A stretch of DNA of 64,000 nucleotides from JACKAQ01 sp020634975 [NCBI: Calditrichia bacterium] (GCA_020634975.1 JACKAQ010000001.1:434001-498000), one strand, 5' to 3'. Positions 38,280-50,277 are shown, counted from the stretch's first letter. The notes: generated by a model not told the origin, from the letters alone. Numbers and translations are program-made.

Positions 38280-41200
38280 TTAGATATGGAAATCAATAAA
38301 TTTTTCGAGCTGCTCGAACAATTCCCGGTCTTTGAAGGGCTTGACGATGTATGCATCGGCGCCCAACTCCTGTGTTAATTGCCGGAAATTTTCGCCGGCG
38401 CGACCGGTAAGCACGATGATCGGGAACTGGTTAAACCGCTGGTCATATCGCACGGTTTCGATCAATTCGTAACCCGATAATTTCGGCATTTCAAGGTCTG
38501 TCACCATAATGTCAAATTCTTGTTTATTAAGAAGTTCCAGCGCCTCGTATCCATTCCGGGCGGTATCGGTGATGTATCCTTTTTGCATCAGCAAGCTGCT
38601 GATGTATTTGCGAATACTCAACGAATCATCCACAATCAACGCCACCGGTTTGCGACCTTCGATGCGTTTTTTGCGGCGCGGCGGTCCGTCTGCGGCGGCA
38701 GATTTTTCAATAATCCTGCCACCCGGCGGCGGTTGCGGAACAGCAACCGGCTCGTCACCGGCGCGCCCGCCCTTCTGGATATCCTGAATAATTTGCGGAA
38801 TATCCAACACCAGGACCACTTGCCCGTCGGCCATTATCGAGCCACCGGAAATGTATTTCAAACGACGCAATCCCGGACCGAGCGATTTGATCAAAATTTC
38901 TTCCCGGCGGATAATTTTATCCACCAGCAACGCCACACGATTGCCCTCGTCCTGCACCATAATTACCGGATAACTGACTGCTGCCGAGAGCAATTTGTCA
39001 TCCGTTTCGCGCAGTTTGAGCAGTTTGGCCAGCTGCATAACGGGAATTTTGCGTTCGCGGTAGCGGATAAAATAACGCCCGTCTTCCTTCAACAAATCTT
39101 GACCGCTAACATGCAGTGTTTCTTCAACTTGCAGCAACGGAACAGAGTAAACGTGTCCGCTCACATCCACCAACATCGACTGAATGACAGACAGCGAAAT
39201 CGGCACACGAATGCTGAAAGTGGTGCCTCTGCCCATTTCCGTATACATCCGGATGTCGCCTTTGGCTTTTTCGATTTGCGATTTCACTGCATCCAGCCCG
39301 ACACCGCGACCGGAAACCAGCGTGGTTTCTGTTGCTGTTGTGAAACCGGGATAGAAGAGGTAATCGAACAATTCCTGATCGGTCATGCTGTCGGCGTCTT
39401 TTTCGCTGAGCAATCCTTTTTGGATGGCTTTGGCTTTGATTTGCTCCAGATCGATGCCGCGACCGTCGTCACGAACCTCGATAATCACCTGATTGCGATC
39501 GCGATAAGCCTTGATTTCCAGCAATCCTTCCGAATGTTTGCCGGCCGCTTTGCGTTCATCAACCGTTTCCAGTCCGTGATCGAGAGCATTGCGGATGATG
39601 TGCAACAATGGCTCATACAATTCATCGATGAGCGTGCGATCCATTTCCGTTTCTCGCCGCGCAAACTCAGCCGGATCTGTTTTTTCAACTGACGCGCCAA
39701 ATCGCGGATCGGTCGGTGGAAACGCTGGAACAGCAGGTTAATCGGCACCAATCGTGCCTGTAAAATTTCATCGAGCAGTTCGTTGCTCAATTTGTTCAGT
39801 TTCTGGAGATTTTCGTCATACGTTTTGCTGTTTTCGCGCAGACTGTGGGTTACGGAAGTCAGTTCATCCTGTAACGATTTCACATTTTTCAGCGCCCGCA
39901 GCAAACTGTCGATTTGCTTTTTCAGCGCATCCGCTGCAGCAACAGAGGAAGTGCCGCTCCGCAAATTATCATGAATTTTCCGTTCCTCGCGGATAATTGC
40001 AGATAAATAATCTTCCGTTTCGCGGAATGATTTCATATTCGTGTTCAGCACATTGATAAAATGCTTCAGTCCGTCCAGTTGATTTTTGAACTGGTTATTG
40101 CCGATCACCGATTCTGCGGCAAGATTTAGTAACTGATTCATTTTATTGATGTTAAGTCGCAGATATGTGTCCTTTGCCGGTGTTTCGGCAAGTTCATCAG
40201 CACCAACCATTCTCACCGATTCGTCATCGTCGGCTGCAACTTCGACAACTTCTTCCACTGGTTTCACTACCGGAATTGCGGCAACATGCTGTGCAGCGAA
40301 TTCAGCTTCTTCGGCATCGCCGATCATTTCCTGATAATAGGCATCCAATCGTTCCATCAATTTCTGGAAATTTTTGGTCTTTTCCCGACCCGATTCTTCC
40401 AGTGTTTTGATGCTGTATTGAATATCGTCCATCACTTCAAACAGCAGATCGAACAGTTCCGGCGAAAGCTCGCTTTTTTCCTGCAGATGCTTCTCCAAAA
40501 TATCCTCGCTGCGATGGGAAAGCCCCTCAATGCCGTGAGCGTAAACCATGCCGGATGAGCCTTTCAGCGTATGCATGCAGCGCATCAAATGGTGTTGCAA
40601 TTCCTCATTTTGCGGCTCTTTTTCCAACTTTATCATCAAATAATTGATATCGTCCAATTGTTCGCGGGCTTCCTGTAAATACAGCTCCAGCACTTGCGGC
40701 GAAACCTGCGGGCTTTCTTCTTCGCTATCACTTTCTTCGTGATCATCAACAAACGGCTCCGCTTCAGGAGTAGCGGCATCCGGTGTTTCGGACAGCGCCT
40801 GCGCAATACTCGAACTCGCGTTGGCAACCGATTCTTCGCTTTCGTCCGGAACAACCGAGGGTACGACATCCGATTTCGTTTGTCGCGCAAGATGCTCCAA
40901 TTGCTCCTGGGTTTCATCATATAAAGCCTTGGAAACCTTGAAGTTATCCGTTAAATGTCGAATAACGATCATGCCTCTTCGCGAAACCGGGATAATTTGT
41001 TTCAGATCCGTTAACTGTCGCTGGGCGAGCTTCTCGAACACCGTTTCCATCGAATCTGCGATGGAACCGATTTCACTGATCCCGAGCATTTTAGCTGCTG
41101 CACGAATTTCATGAACCGCACGTTCGATCTGTTGAACCGCTTCTTTGTCGTAGGTAAATTTTTCGAGATTGGTCAGATTTTTCTCGACAACATCAAAATT

Positions 41201-44200
41201 GCTGCTCACTTCATTTTGGAATATACTGAGCAATTCGGGATCTTGCTCGCGCAAATACACAAATTCTTCGGTATCGGCATATTCGCTGATTTGCGCTTCG
41301 GTGATACCCGTATTTGCCGCGATAAATTGTTCCAGTTCGTTGAGTACCGATGTGCTGTCTACTTCGTGATTATTAACCCGATCCTTTATCAGCAATACCA
41401 TTTTTCGGAGAATGCTCAACAATTCGTTGTTTGCCGGAATGCTGCCGCTTTGGGCAAGATCGATGGTTCGATCAATGGGATCGGTCAACTCCACGATATC
41501 GGATCGCCCGATCATTTGAGCAGAGCCGCGCAGCGTATGCGCCGAAACACCCAGACCTCGCCAAACCTCGCGATCGGAAATATCCGATTCCAGCGATCGC
41601 AAATATGATTCCATTTCGTTCAGATAGCTGAAAGCCTCCATCCGGAAAACAGCAATCATTTCCTCTTCTTCAAGATCTTCTTCTGATGGTTCATTTTCGA
41701 CCTCTTCTGCTAAATTGGATGAATCCAAACCATCTGCAAAATCAAATTCTTCCGTCGCTTCGTCGCCGGTTAATTCTTCCGTTACAGCCTCGTCCGGCTG
41801 TTCAGCCTCGGTTTCGATCTCGTCAGTCTCGTCATTCGCATCCACATCTTCGAGCCATTTCAGGTCTTCGGCATCTTCTATTTCACCGACAAGTTTGTTA
41901 ACATCTTCAAGTTCAAGCTCTTCATCTGTCTCGAATTCGGCATATTCCGCTTCGATGGTTTTGATGATATCTTCATCCGATTCATCTTCCAATTCTTCTT
42001 CCAAATCATCAACCAATTCATCTTCAAGCGCGTCTTCAACCGCTTCAGCGGATTCTTCAATTTCATCAATTTCCGTTTCAAAAATATCTTCAATCGACTC
42101 ATCATCCGGCAAATCATCAATAGATGATGTTTCTGTGTCTTCGTTTTCCTCCGGCACAATGGTCACCAGCAAATCAAATTCTGCGATAATTTCGTCAACA
42201 TCAACAATTTCGTCCGGCTGATTGACAGACTGCCGTATTTGCTGAATCACACTGCGCAAATCATCTGCGATCGCATCGTTTTCAGAAAGCGCTGCGACAT
42301 CCGCCGAATCCAGCGCATTTTGGAGTCCGGTGGCAATATTTGCCAAACTGGTGCGATTGACCAACGTGCTGTTTTCCCGGAAAATTTCCAGAAATTCAGC
42401 AAATTCGCCATTCAGCACATCTGCAATATTTGCGTCATCCGCTGCCAATGTTGCTTCCAGCGCCTCCAACTGGCGTTGAGCGACATCGGCAAAAGCATCT
42501 TCTGCCTCATCAATTCCAACGTTCCGGTCAGTTCGGAATACATTCCGGTCAACTGATCGTTGTAATTTTGCCACACTTCCTGCGATTCGGTAACGTAGGA
42601 TGTTTCCCAGCTTTTCAGAATATCCGCCAAAAATTGATGCTGTTCCGGCGTTAATTTTTCGAGTTGTCCCGGTGCGAAAAATTGCTGCATTTGCTGAACA
42701 GCGCGTCCGGCGATATCCGGCAACAGCAACGCATTCCAGTAATTCAGGTTTTCGAAAACCGATGCAACGGCATCGTCCGATTGCGGCTGTTCGAGATGCG
42801 CCTGCAATTGCCGGGCAAAACGGCTGACCACATCTTGAAATGCGGCTTCCAGCGTATCACCGGAATACACATTCGAAACCGGCTCGGCGTCGAACAATCG
42901 CCCGTGCATTTCCGCCAGCGACCGGACAATATGTTGCTCCACCGCCTCATATTTTCCGGCGATAACACCGTCCACATAATCACGCATCAGGCTCAATAAT
43001 TTATCGAACGCAGTTTTTTCAGATTCGGGGAAAGATTGTTTTTCCTGCTGCAATTGGGCATACATTCGCAAAATCGTATCCGCAGCAGATTCGATAGCCG
43101 GATAATTGTGGATTTGCCCGAGGTCTTTCAACGCTTTGAGTGCATCTTTTAATTGCAACGCCATATCCGCGTCGGTGGGGTGATGCACCAGTATTTCAAC
43201 AGCTTCCGAAATTTCTTCGGAATAGGATTCCAGTTCGCTAATCACGTAATCACGCAACATATTGCGTCGTTCGCGGGCTTCTTCGCTATCATTTATGGCA
43301 TGAGTAGAGCGCGATTCGCGATTGTTGATGCTCTCTACCAGAGAATCTAGTTCACTGGCTTTTTCTTCAAAATGCGCTTCTTCTTCCGCATCTTCCGCAA
43401 ATTCGTTATCTGCTTCTTCAAACATCGATTCAAAGGAAGGCGCTTCAACAGATTCGGTTTCCGAAACGAGAGCTTCAACTGTTTCGGTTTCGAACGATTC
43501 GGTTTCCTCAAATTCAGTTTCCGCAGGTTCGGTTTCTGCAACATCTTCCACTGCCTCATCCACCACTTCCAATTCGAACAGATCCGAAACTTCAAACGGT
43601 TGATCAATAAAAATATTTTTGAACGTTTTTGCCCAGGCATCAGCCTGTTTTTGGAAACCGCTCATATCCATGTTGTCCGTATCGGCGGCAGACATTTGGG
43701 AAATAACGTGCGTTGTCTGATAAAATCCGGAGGTTTCCGGGTGATCAACGCCCATCTCAATCAGATTGGCGATATCGGGTTGTTGCAGCAATGCATTGCG
43801 TAATTGATATATTTATGTTGCAAATCATCCGGCAAATCTTCCGCATGGCTCGCAATTGCATCGTTCAGAATTTTTTCGCAACTTTCAGCACCACCGGCAT
43901 CCGATTCAGCTGATTCTTTTTGTCCGGTTTTCGCATCGCTTTCCTGACCCAACTGGCTGAAAATTTCCCGTTCAACGGCTTCTTTCCATTCATCATTTTG
44001 GAGAAAAACCTCAAAAATTTCCAGAAAATCGCGCACGCGATCATCAATTTTCCCCATCGATTCTTCCGGCGAAACCGTGCTGACGTGATCGATAATATCC
44101 GAAAAAAAGATTGCCAGATCGCTGGTGCTTTGAGCGCCTGCCAGATTTTCAATACTGACTAACGCATCATCTTCGCTTTCGAGAAATTCCAGCAACTTTC

Positions 44201-44312
44201 CCAGATATTTTTGGGCTTCAGCGCCATATTGCGCTTCTCCGCCCTTGCGAATTTTTTCCAGCAACTCAAAATAGTAAAACGATTCAAAATTAACAGATGT
44301 ATTCACATTCAT
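38280..44312 (-). CDS. cheA: Giant CheA-type hybrid histidine kinase (ChpA/PilL-like; three frameshifts)
   Basis: The reading frame is in four pieces that join, after adding three bases, into 2011 residues. The first ~900 residues are mainly helical and acidic, with Hpt-like helices. Two canonical Hpt sites are 'HTLRGSA' (around 41521-41541) and 'HTLKGSS' (around 40555-40575), with a third, 'HEIRAAA' (around 41094-41114). The kinase part follows: dimerisation helices, the H/N box 'IIRNALDHGLE', G boxes 'VRDDGRGIDLEQ' and 'GRGVGLDAVKSQI', a CheW-like domain, and a C-terminal receiver ('ALIVDDSLSIRKYISSLL', phospho-Asp in 'IMVTDLEMPK'). This multi-Hpt CheA-receiver design is that of ChpA/PilL, which controls type IV pili. 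Breaks lie near 39650-39653, 42512-42515 and 43797-43806. Confidence 0.85.
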
Positions 44313-44435
44313 GGCAAAAGACCTGTTTATGGTTTACAATGCATGTTTTGGATAGCCATCCATGTCTTGATCCCAAAGTTTTCCTGTCGAAAGTAAATTG
44401 TGATCAATAAAAACAATAGGTTACGAATTTATTTG

Positions 44436-46273
44436 TCAAACTTTCATTTTGTGATTGCTGCGGCTGTCGCTCATCCGGAATTTGGAGACCGCAGTGTTCA
44501 GCATTCGCGAAAGGCTTTCCATTTGTTCCGCCAATTTGCGGGAATGCCGGGAATTTTCGGCGGTATCTTTGGCAATTGTTGCGGTGCGTTTCACCGCTTC
44601 GGCGATATCGGAACTGGCTTTGGTTTGCTGCTGGAACGCTCCGGAAATTTCGGTAATCGATTGGGAAGAATCCTGCACCATCCCGATAATTTCCTTCAAT
44701 GCAGATCCGGCTTCGTCCACATAATGAGTGCCTTTTTCCACTTCTTCAATGCCGTGTTCCATAGAAATAACCGCCTCTTTTGTGCCATCCTGAATTGTTT
44801 CAATCAGATTGGCGATATCTTTGGCAGCCTGGCTTGCGCGTTCCGCCAGAATTCGCACTTCGTCTGCAACAACGGCAAAACCGCGGCCGGCGTCTCCGGC
44901 GCGGGCAGCTTCGATAGTTGCGTTGAGTGCCAGCAAATTTGTGCGATTGGCAATATCACTGATAACTTCAATAATTTCACCGACTTCCATCGAACTTTGT
45001 CCGAGCGAGCGAACCCGGCGGGCGGTTTCCTGAACCCGTTCCCGGATGGCGTCCATTCCTTCGGTGGATTTTTTCACAACTTCTGTTCCGGCAAGGGCAA
45101 CCTGCGCAGCCCTCCGGGCAGATTCCGCCGCCTGCGACGTGCGGACGTTCGCATATTTCAAAATTTCTGCCATCTCGCGCGCCGCGCGATAAATGCCTTC
45201 GATTTCCTTTGCCTGCGTTTCCGCACCGCGAGCCATATTTTCGGTATTGGTGAGCACTTCCCGGGTCGATTTTTCGATGTGTTCGGCAGCGCTTTTCACA
45301 TCGCGAATCAGGTTGGACAAATCCGCAACCATCAAATTGAACGAATCTGCCAGTGCGCCAAGCGTATCTGCCGTAACGTTGGCGGTAGCAGTAAAATCAC
45401 CGTCCGCTGCGCGGGAAACAATGCCCAGCAAGCTGGTGATGTTGTTTTGCAGCCGGTCACGATCTGCTTCGGTTTCGATCAATCCCTCAATTTTTTCCAG
45501 CATAACGTTGGTTGCATGTCCGATTTTTTCCAGTTCATCCTGGCTTTGCATATCTGATCGCAAATGGTAGTTGCCTTCGGAAACGCGATTGACAAAATCT
45601 ACATATCGCTCTATTGGACGGGTAACCATCCGGGATAAAATGAGACTTCCGGCAAGACTGATCACCACTGCCCACAGCAGGTAAACCAAAAAATTGAGCC
45701 AGAACGAGGGCATCTGCGCGGAAAGCGCGTCTTGCGAAATATCGATTCTTGCAAATGCTACCAACTCTTTCCGGCTATCGTAAATGGGCGCAAAAGCTGT
45801 ATTTACGTTCTCTTCACCAATGGATGATTCCGATGCGAAAACCACCGCATTTTGCTGCCGGACAATTTGTAATTCGGGATAATTGGGGCGCGTTTCCAGA
45901 AATTCAAATGGAACTCTTGTAGAATAAAAACGCGAGTGTTTTCGCGTTCCGGTATTAGAATAATTATGGCTTTTAGCGGAAATTGACGATCACCCGATTC
46001 GAATTGTTGATAAAATTGCTGAACCTGACTGGATGCTGTATTGTATTCCAGAATCAAATTGGTTTTCTGAGCATAAGAAGCAGCAATGTTTTCGCCATCC
46101 AAGCTGACAGAAAGCATGCGTCCGAGGTTTTCGAGGTAATAGCGGGATTGTAGCGATACCTCCTCGCGATCACTTTTGTATGAGTAATAAGCCAAAATGC
46201 CCATTACAACAAAGCAAATGCCAAAGAGGATAAAGAAAAATTTCCACTGTAGCCCGATAAAATTGCGTTTCAT
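44436..46273 (-). CDS. Methyl-accepting chemotaxis protein (PilJ-like; one frameshift)
   Basis: With one base added this gene encodes 612 residues. It has an N-terminal membrane helix ('[20 protein letters not shown]'), a periplasmic sensor region of about 150 residues, a second helix ('[20 protein letters not shown]'), a HAMP domain ('[20 protein letters not shown]') and a cytoplasmic signalling hairpin whose tip is '[20 protein letters not shown]' followed by '[20 protein letters not shown]'. It passes stimuli to CheA through CheW. The frame break is at the A5 run 45926-45930; six A (six T on the coding strand) restores '[19 protein letters not shown]'. Its stop lies 123 bases before the CheA start. 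GGTGA precedes the ATG at 46273. Confidence 0.88.
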
Positions 46274-46284
46274 TCAATCACCAG

Positions 46285-46785
46285 TTAAAAGTGGGCTAAA
46301 ATTTGTTTCGCCCGGTAAATATTTTCGAGATCCAATTTGTAAATAAAAATATCGCGGTGCGGAAGCACGCCTTTCAAAAACTTTTCCATCGATTTGGGCA
46401 CCATTCCCCGGGCATTTTTCATATCACCGGAAGAACAGGCGATTACGCTATGGATTTTGTCGATCAACATGCCAAACGGAAATCCGGCGGCGTCTTCGAC
46501 GATGATAACCATATCATCTGATCCGACATTTTTTCGCGCCAATCCCAACACCGGCGAAACGTCCACCAGCGGATAAATCTCGCCACGGAGATTAAATACG
46601 CCTAAAAAAATTTCTTCACTATTCGGGAGCGGGGTAAATCGCGGCACCGGAATAACTTCCCGGGCTTTAAAGATATCCAAACCAAACAGCTTTCCGCCCA
46701 GTTCAAAGATGGAAAGCCGCTCAATATCCTGCGGTGCACGCCCGTTTTGTTTATCTACCATAAATTTATTTCGATTTTCGCACAT
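46285..46785 (-). CDS. cheW: CheW-like chemotaxis adaptor
   Basis: This protein of about 166 residues is a single CheW domain: 'IERLSIFELGGKLFGLDIFK', 'EEIFLGVFNLRGEIYPLVDV' and 'MVIIVEDAAGFPFGMLIDKI'. It couples the MCP to the CheA kinase. It ends 11 bases before the MCP start and begins 57 bases after the response regulator stop, so it is in the same operon. No clear ribosome site is seen; ATGs at 46785 and 46761 (MVDKQN) are both possible and leave the domain intact. Confidence 0.9.
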   Translation of the reverse strand: MCENRNKFMVDKQNGRAPQDIERLSIFELGGKLFGLDIFKAREVIPVPRFTPLPNSEEIFLGVFNLRGEIYPLVDVSPVLGLARKNVGSDDMVIIVEDAAGFPFGMLIDKIHSVIACSSGDMKNARGMVPKSMEKFLKGVLPHRDIFIYKLDLENIYRAKQILAHF

Positions 46786-46842
46786 CAAATGGCATTTTCA
46801 AGATGCATCATTTGCGAAATTGAGAATACAATACCGGTGCAG

Positions 46843-48102
46843 TTATTTACGAATCAATTCTTTAATTTTTCCAACCAGTTCTTCATCTTTGAATGGTTTC
46901 GGAATAAAGTCATCTGCGCCCAGTTGTTTTGCGCGTGACGTTTCGCGCGGCGTATCTTTAGCGGAGAGCATCACAACAGGAATATCTTTGCTGGCTTTGA
47001 TGGCTTTGAGCACATCCAACCCGTTTACGTCGGATAGCATGATATCCAAAATAATCAGGTCTGGCGTGTTGTCGTCCAAATAATTCAATGCTTCTTTTCC
47101 GGAGGAAACAGAAACGATCTGGTAATCTTCGTTTTCCAACGCAATTTCGACCATTTTGCGGATCACCACACTGTCATCCACAACCAGAATGGTTGGCGAA
47201 GTGCCGGTTCCGGGCGTTGTGAATTCCGGCGGAGCAACGGGCGTTTTTGTTTCTTCAATAGCTGTTTCGCTGTCCGAATCGTCCACATCCACCAAGTCTT
47301 CATCGAAAATACTGCTCAAATCGAACTCGCCGTCCATATCGCCGATATCGGTATCGCTATCATCCAGGTCAGTTGACAAATCATCCATTTCCTGGTCATC
47401 GAGCAAATTGCCGATCAGCGAATCGAAATCGTCGTCATCTTCCGTTGCGCTTTCTTCTGTGTCGGCATCTGGCTCATCTTCCAAATCAGCCGAAAGTTCA
47501 CCGGCTTCGGACAGCAACGAGTCGAAATCCAGGTCTTCGCTTTCTTTCGTGGAAAACGGGTCTTCGTCGTCATCTGTTTCGCTAAAATCGGCTTCTGCTG
47601 CGCCCGTATCAAGCTCGTCCAGTTCGGCAACATCTTCGGTCAGTTCAGCCTCCGAAGCATCCAGCACATCTTCGTCGGTTTCTTCAACTTCGTCAAAAAA
47701 AATTGTCAATCGATTCGGAAAACTCTGCGCCATTTCTTCGTCGTCAATGTCGAGGTCGGAAAGCTCATCGTCAATTACAGCTTCAACTGTGTCTTTGGAT
47801 GCATCATCCAAATCAAAATCAGGTGCTTCAAAATCTTCCGGTTCTGTATCGATAACACCCATTTCGGCTTCATCAGCAACTTCAGCAGCTTCGTAGTTGC
47901 CATTACCGCTCAGAAAACTCAAACCAGAAAATTTCTGCAGCGCATTTTCAACAACCACTGTATCCAGATCAAGAAATTCTGCAATATCTTGTGCACTCTT
48001 TTTGCCATCGATTGCAAACAGAACTTTCCATTCGTTAATCTGTAATTTAATGTCGAATACTTTTTCTTTTAAATGGTCGGACCTTGAAAATACCTGACTC
48101 AC
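46843..48102 (-). CDS. Response regulator with helical N-terminus and long acidic linker
   Basis: This 419-residue protein heads the chemosensory operon. Residues about 1-70 ('SAQDIAEFLDLDTVVVENAL') look like a small helical domain of the DUF4388/PatA-like kind. Residues about 75-290 are an extreme Asp/Glu/Ser linker. Residues 300-419 are a receiver domain with the acidic pair in 'ILVVDDSVVIRKMVEIAL', phospho-Asp in 'LIILDIMLSDVNGLD', 'VVMLSAKDTPRE' and Lys in 'DFIPKPFKDEELV'. It is the likely output partner of the CheA. The GTG start follows AGGAG by eight bases. A short stretch in the linker ('QSFPNRLTIFFD') is out of character; reading it in another frame gives an acidic run (see findings), suggesting two compensating indels at 47695-47726. 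Confidence 0.85.
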   Translation of the reverse strand: MSQVFSRSDHLKEKVFDIKLQINEWKVLFAIDGKKSAQDIAEFLDLDTVVVENALQKFSGLSFLSGNGNYEAAEVADEAEMGVIDTEPEDFEAPDFDLDDASKDTVEAVIDDELSDLDIDDEEMAQSFPNRLTIFFDEVEETDEDVLDASEAELTEDVAELDELDTGAAEADFSETDDDEDPFSTKESEDLDFDSLLSEAGELSADLEDEPDADTEESATEDDDDFDSLIGNLLDDQEMDDLSTDLDDSDTDIGDMDGEFDLSSIFDEDLVDVDDSDSETAIEETKTPVAPPEFTTPGTGTSPTILVVDDSVVIRKMVEIALENEDYQIVSVSSGKEALNYLDDNTPDLIILDIMLSDVNGLDVLKAIKASKDIPVVMLSAKDTPRETSRAKQLGADDFIPKPFKDEELVGKIKELIRK

Positions 48103-48706
48103 AGTTGTGCTCCTATGTTATTTCGCGCCTTGGGCTTCCTTTAATATACGTAAAGGCAAAAAATTATACATTATAATCGTATGTTTTTGAAAAATCTTTA
48201 TACAAAGATATTTTTTTAACCCTGCTTTGTTTTAATCAGCTTAGATGAAAGAATCTTCGTGAACGGGATTAGCGGACTTAGCGGTAATTTGCAAGTTTTT
48301 CCAAAATATATTCCAGAGAGCTGATTGCAACGCTAAATCTAAAAAAAATCCCGGTTTATTGATAGTATTTTTTTCGCTTTTTTCCACACCAATATATAAA
48401 ATTCACACTCAATTGAGCGATTAAAAATGATATTTTTCCGATTTTCATTCAATAAATTTAGCCGTTTTGAAGAAAACGTTGTGATAAAATCGAATTTTCT
48501 TTAACTTTTGAATTTAAACCATCTATTTCTGAGAAGGCTAAGCGTCCCTGTTTTTGTTGATGGGACGTTCTTTATTTTTAATAAATGCCTGCACAATACT
48601 AATTTTTTTTTACGTTTCATTACGCCTAAAATAATCGTTTTTTTGGATGATTTTATTGAACTACGTCAATTTTGAGTAACAAATTGTAATTTTTGGAGAT
48701 AGCCCC
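48103..48706. other. 604-base AT-rich region between chemosensory operon and lysS
   Basis: This divergent region must carry the promoters of the leftward chemosensory operon and rightward lysS. No open frame or tRNA is evident. The only strong structure is the terminator-like hairpin at 48541-48579 on the lysS strand (separate entry). Confidence 0.5.
48541..48579 (+). terminator. Terminator-like hairpin upstream of lysS
   Basis: An 8-bp stem (48541-48548 with 48562-48569, one wobble) is followed by a T-rich run (TTCTTTATTTTT). No coding gene precedes it on this strand within 440 bases, so it is either an attenuator in the lysS leader or the end of an unannotated small RNA. Confidence 0.6.
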
Positions 48707-50203
48707 ATGGAAGAAGTCAGCCAACTGATTGCCCAGCGCATTCAGAAAACAGAAAAACTGCGTGAGTTAGGGATAAACCCCTATCCATACCATTTTGACA
48801 AAACACATTCCAGTGAAAATATCAAACAGCAGTTTGCGGATTTGGAAAATAAAACGGTTAAAGTTGCCGGACGGATGATGGCAAATCGCCTGATGGGCAA
48901 AGCCGCTTTTGCAGATTTGCAGGACATGGACGGACGAATTCAGATTTTTATACGCAAGAACGCGTTAGGGGACGAAGGCTTTGAGGCATACAAACTGCTC
49001 GATATCGGCGATATTATCGGTGTGACCGGAACCGTGTTTCGCACCAAAACCGGGGAAATTTCCGTTGCGGCGGATGAACTGGTGTTGCTCTCCAAATCTA
49101 TGCGCCCGTTGCCCATCGCCAAAGAAAAAGAGGAAGACGGCGAGAAAATTGTTTATGATGCGTTCAGCGATGTGGAACAACGCTATCGCCAGCGCTATGT
49201 GGATTTGATTGTCAATCCGCAGGTGAAGGATGTGTTTGTCAAACGCTCCAAAATCATTAATTCGATGCGCAATTTTCTGAACAACCAGGGTTATCTGGAA
49301 GTGGAAACGCCGATTTTGCAACCGATTTACGGCGGCGCTTCGGCGCGTCCGTTCGTAACCCATCACAATACATTAGATATGAAGCTCTATTTGCGAATCG
49401 CTAACGAACTGTATCTCAAACGGTTGATCGTCGGCGGATTTGAGGGCGTTTTCGAATTTGCCAAAGATTTCCGCAACGAAGGCATGAGCCGCTTTCACAA
49501 CCCGGAATTTACGCAGATGGAACTTTACGTCGCGTATAAAGATTACCACTGGATGATGGCGTTTACCGAACAGCTGTTCCAGCATCTCGCGGAAACGGTG
49601 CTGGGCACCACCAACATCAACTATCAGGGCAAAGCAATTGATCTGACGCCGCCCTTCCGGCGCATGCCGCTACTCGAAGGCATCAAAGAATACGCCGGGG
49701 TGGATTTATACGGCAAAGATGAAGCGGAAATGCGCAGCATCGCCAAAGATTTGAACATGAAACTGGATGACAGTTGGGGCAGCGGTAAAATTATCGATGA
49801 AATTTTTGGGGAATTTGTGGAACCCAATCTGGTGCAGCCCACGTTTATCATGGATCATCCGGTGGAAATTTCGCCATTGGCGAAAAAACATCGCTATAAA
49901 CCGGGACTGGTGGAGCGGTTCGAACTGGTGATCGCCGGAAAAGAGATGAGCAACGCTTTCACCGAATTGAACGACCCGAAAGACCAGCGCGAGCGGTTCG
50001 AATCGCAAATGGGATTAAAAGCCCGCGGTGATGACGAAGCGCAAGTGCTCGACGAAGATTACCTACGCTCGATGGAATACGGCATGCCGCCAACCGCCGG
50101 CATCGGTATCGGTATCGACCGGTTGACGATGTTGTTAACCGATCAATCGTCCATCCGCGATGTGCTGCTGTTCCCGCATATGCGCCCGGAAACGCACGAA
50201 TAA
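48707..50203 (+). CDS. lysS: Lysyl-tRNA synthetase (class II)
   Basis: This 498-residue enzyme charges tRNA-Lys. It has an N-terminal OB-fold anticodon-binding domain (about 50-155: '[20 protein letters not shown]') and the class II catalytic core. Motif 2 lies around '[20 protein letters not shown]', and motif 3 is '[19 protein letters not shown]'. '[20 protein letters not shown]' and '[20 protein letters not shown]' are also typical. GGAG is about nine bases before the ATG. Full length, with no anomalies. Confidence 0.98.
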   Translation: MEEVSQLIAQRIQKTEKLRELGINPYPYHFDKTHSSENIKQQFADLENKTVKVAGRMMANRLMGKAAFADLQDMDGRIQIFIRKNALGDEGFEAYKLLDIGDIIGVTGTVFRTKTGEISVAADELVLLSKSMRPLPIAKEKEEDGEKIVYDAFSDVEQRYRQRYVDLIVNPQVKDVFVKRSKIINSMRNFLNNQGYLEVETPILQPIYGGASARPFVTHHNTLDMKLYLRIANELYLKRLIVGGFEGVFEFAKDFRNEGMSRFHNPEFTQMELYVAYKDYHWMMAFTEQLFQHLAETVLGTTNINYQGKAIDLTPPFRRMPLLEGIKEYAGVDLYGKDEAEMRSIAKDLNMKLDDSWGSGKIIDEIFGEFVEPNLVQPTFIMDHPVEISPLAKKHRYKPGLVERFELVIAGKEMSNAFTELNDPKDQRERFESQMGLKARGDDEAQVLDEDYLRSMEYGMPPTAGIGIGIDRLTMLLTDQSSIRDVLLFPHMRPETHE

Positions 50204-50239
50204 TTGCGAATCGGTTTTTGATTCGATCATTTTGATAAC

Positions 50240-50277
50240 GGTTGAGCCGGATTTTCCCAATCGGAAACGGCTCAGCC
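50240..50277 (+). other. Hairpin between lysS and the Lol permease gene
   Basis: A 10-bp stem (50240-50249 with 50268-50277, one G-T wobble) lies in the 102-base gap. It has no T-tract, so it is more likely an RNA-stabilising or processing structure than a terminator. Confidence 0.5.

Noticed and set aside
39485-44312. The four CheA reading frames as four separate genes
   Set aside because: They overlap only by chance extension, their joins fall inside conserved kinase and Hpt sequence, and three added bases give one continuous protein of whole codons.
47156-47896. A 246-codon serine-rich frame on the + strand
   Set aside because: It is the exact antisense of the Asp/Glu-rich linker of the response regulator (GAT/GAA codons read as TTC/TCA/TCG), as are similar Ser-rich frames at 41715-42221 and 43322-43603.
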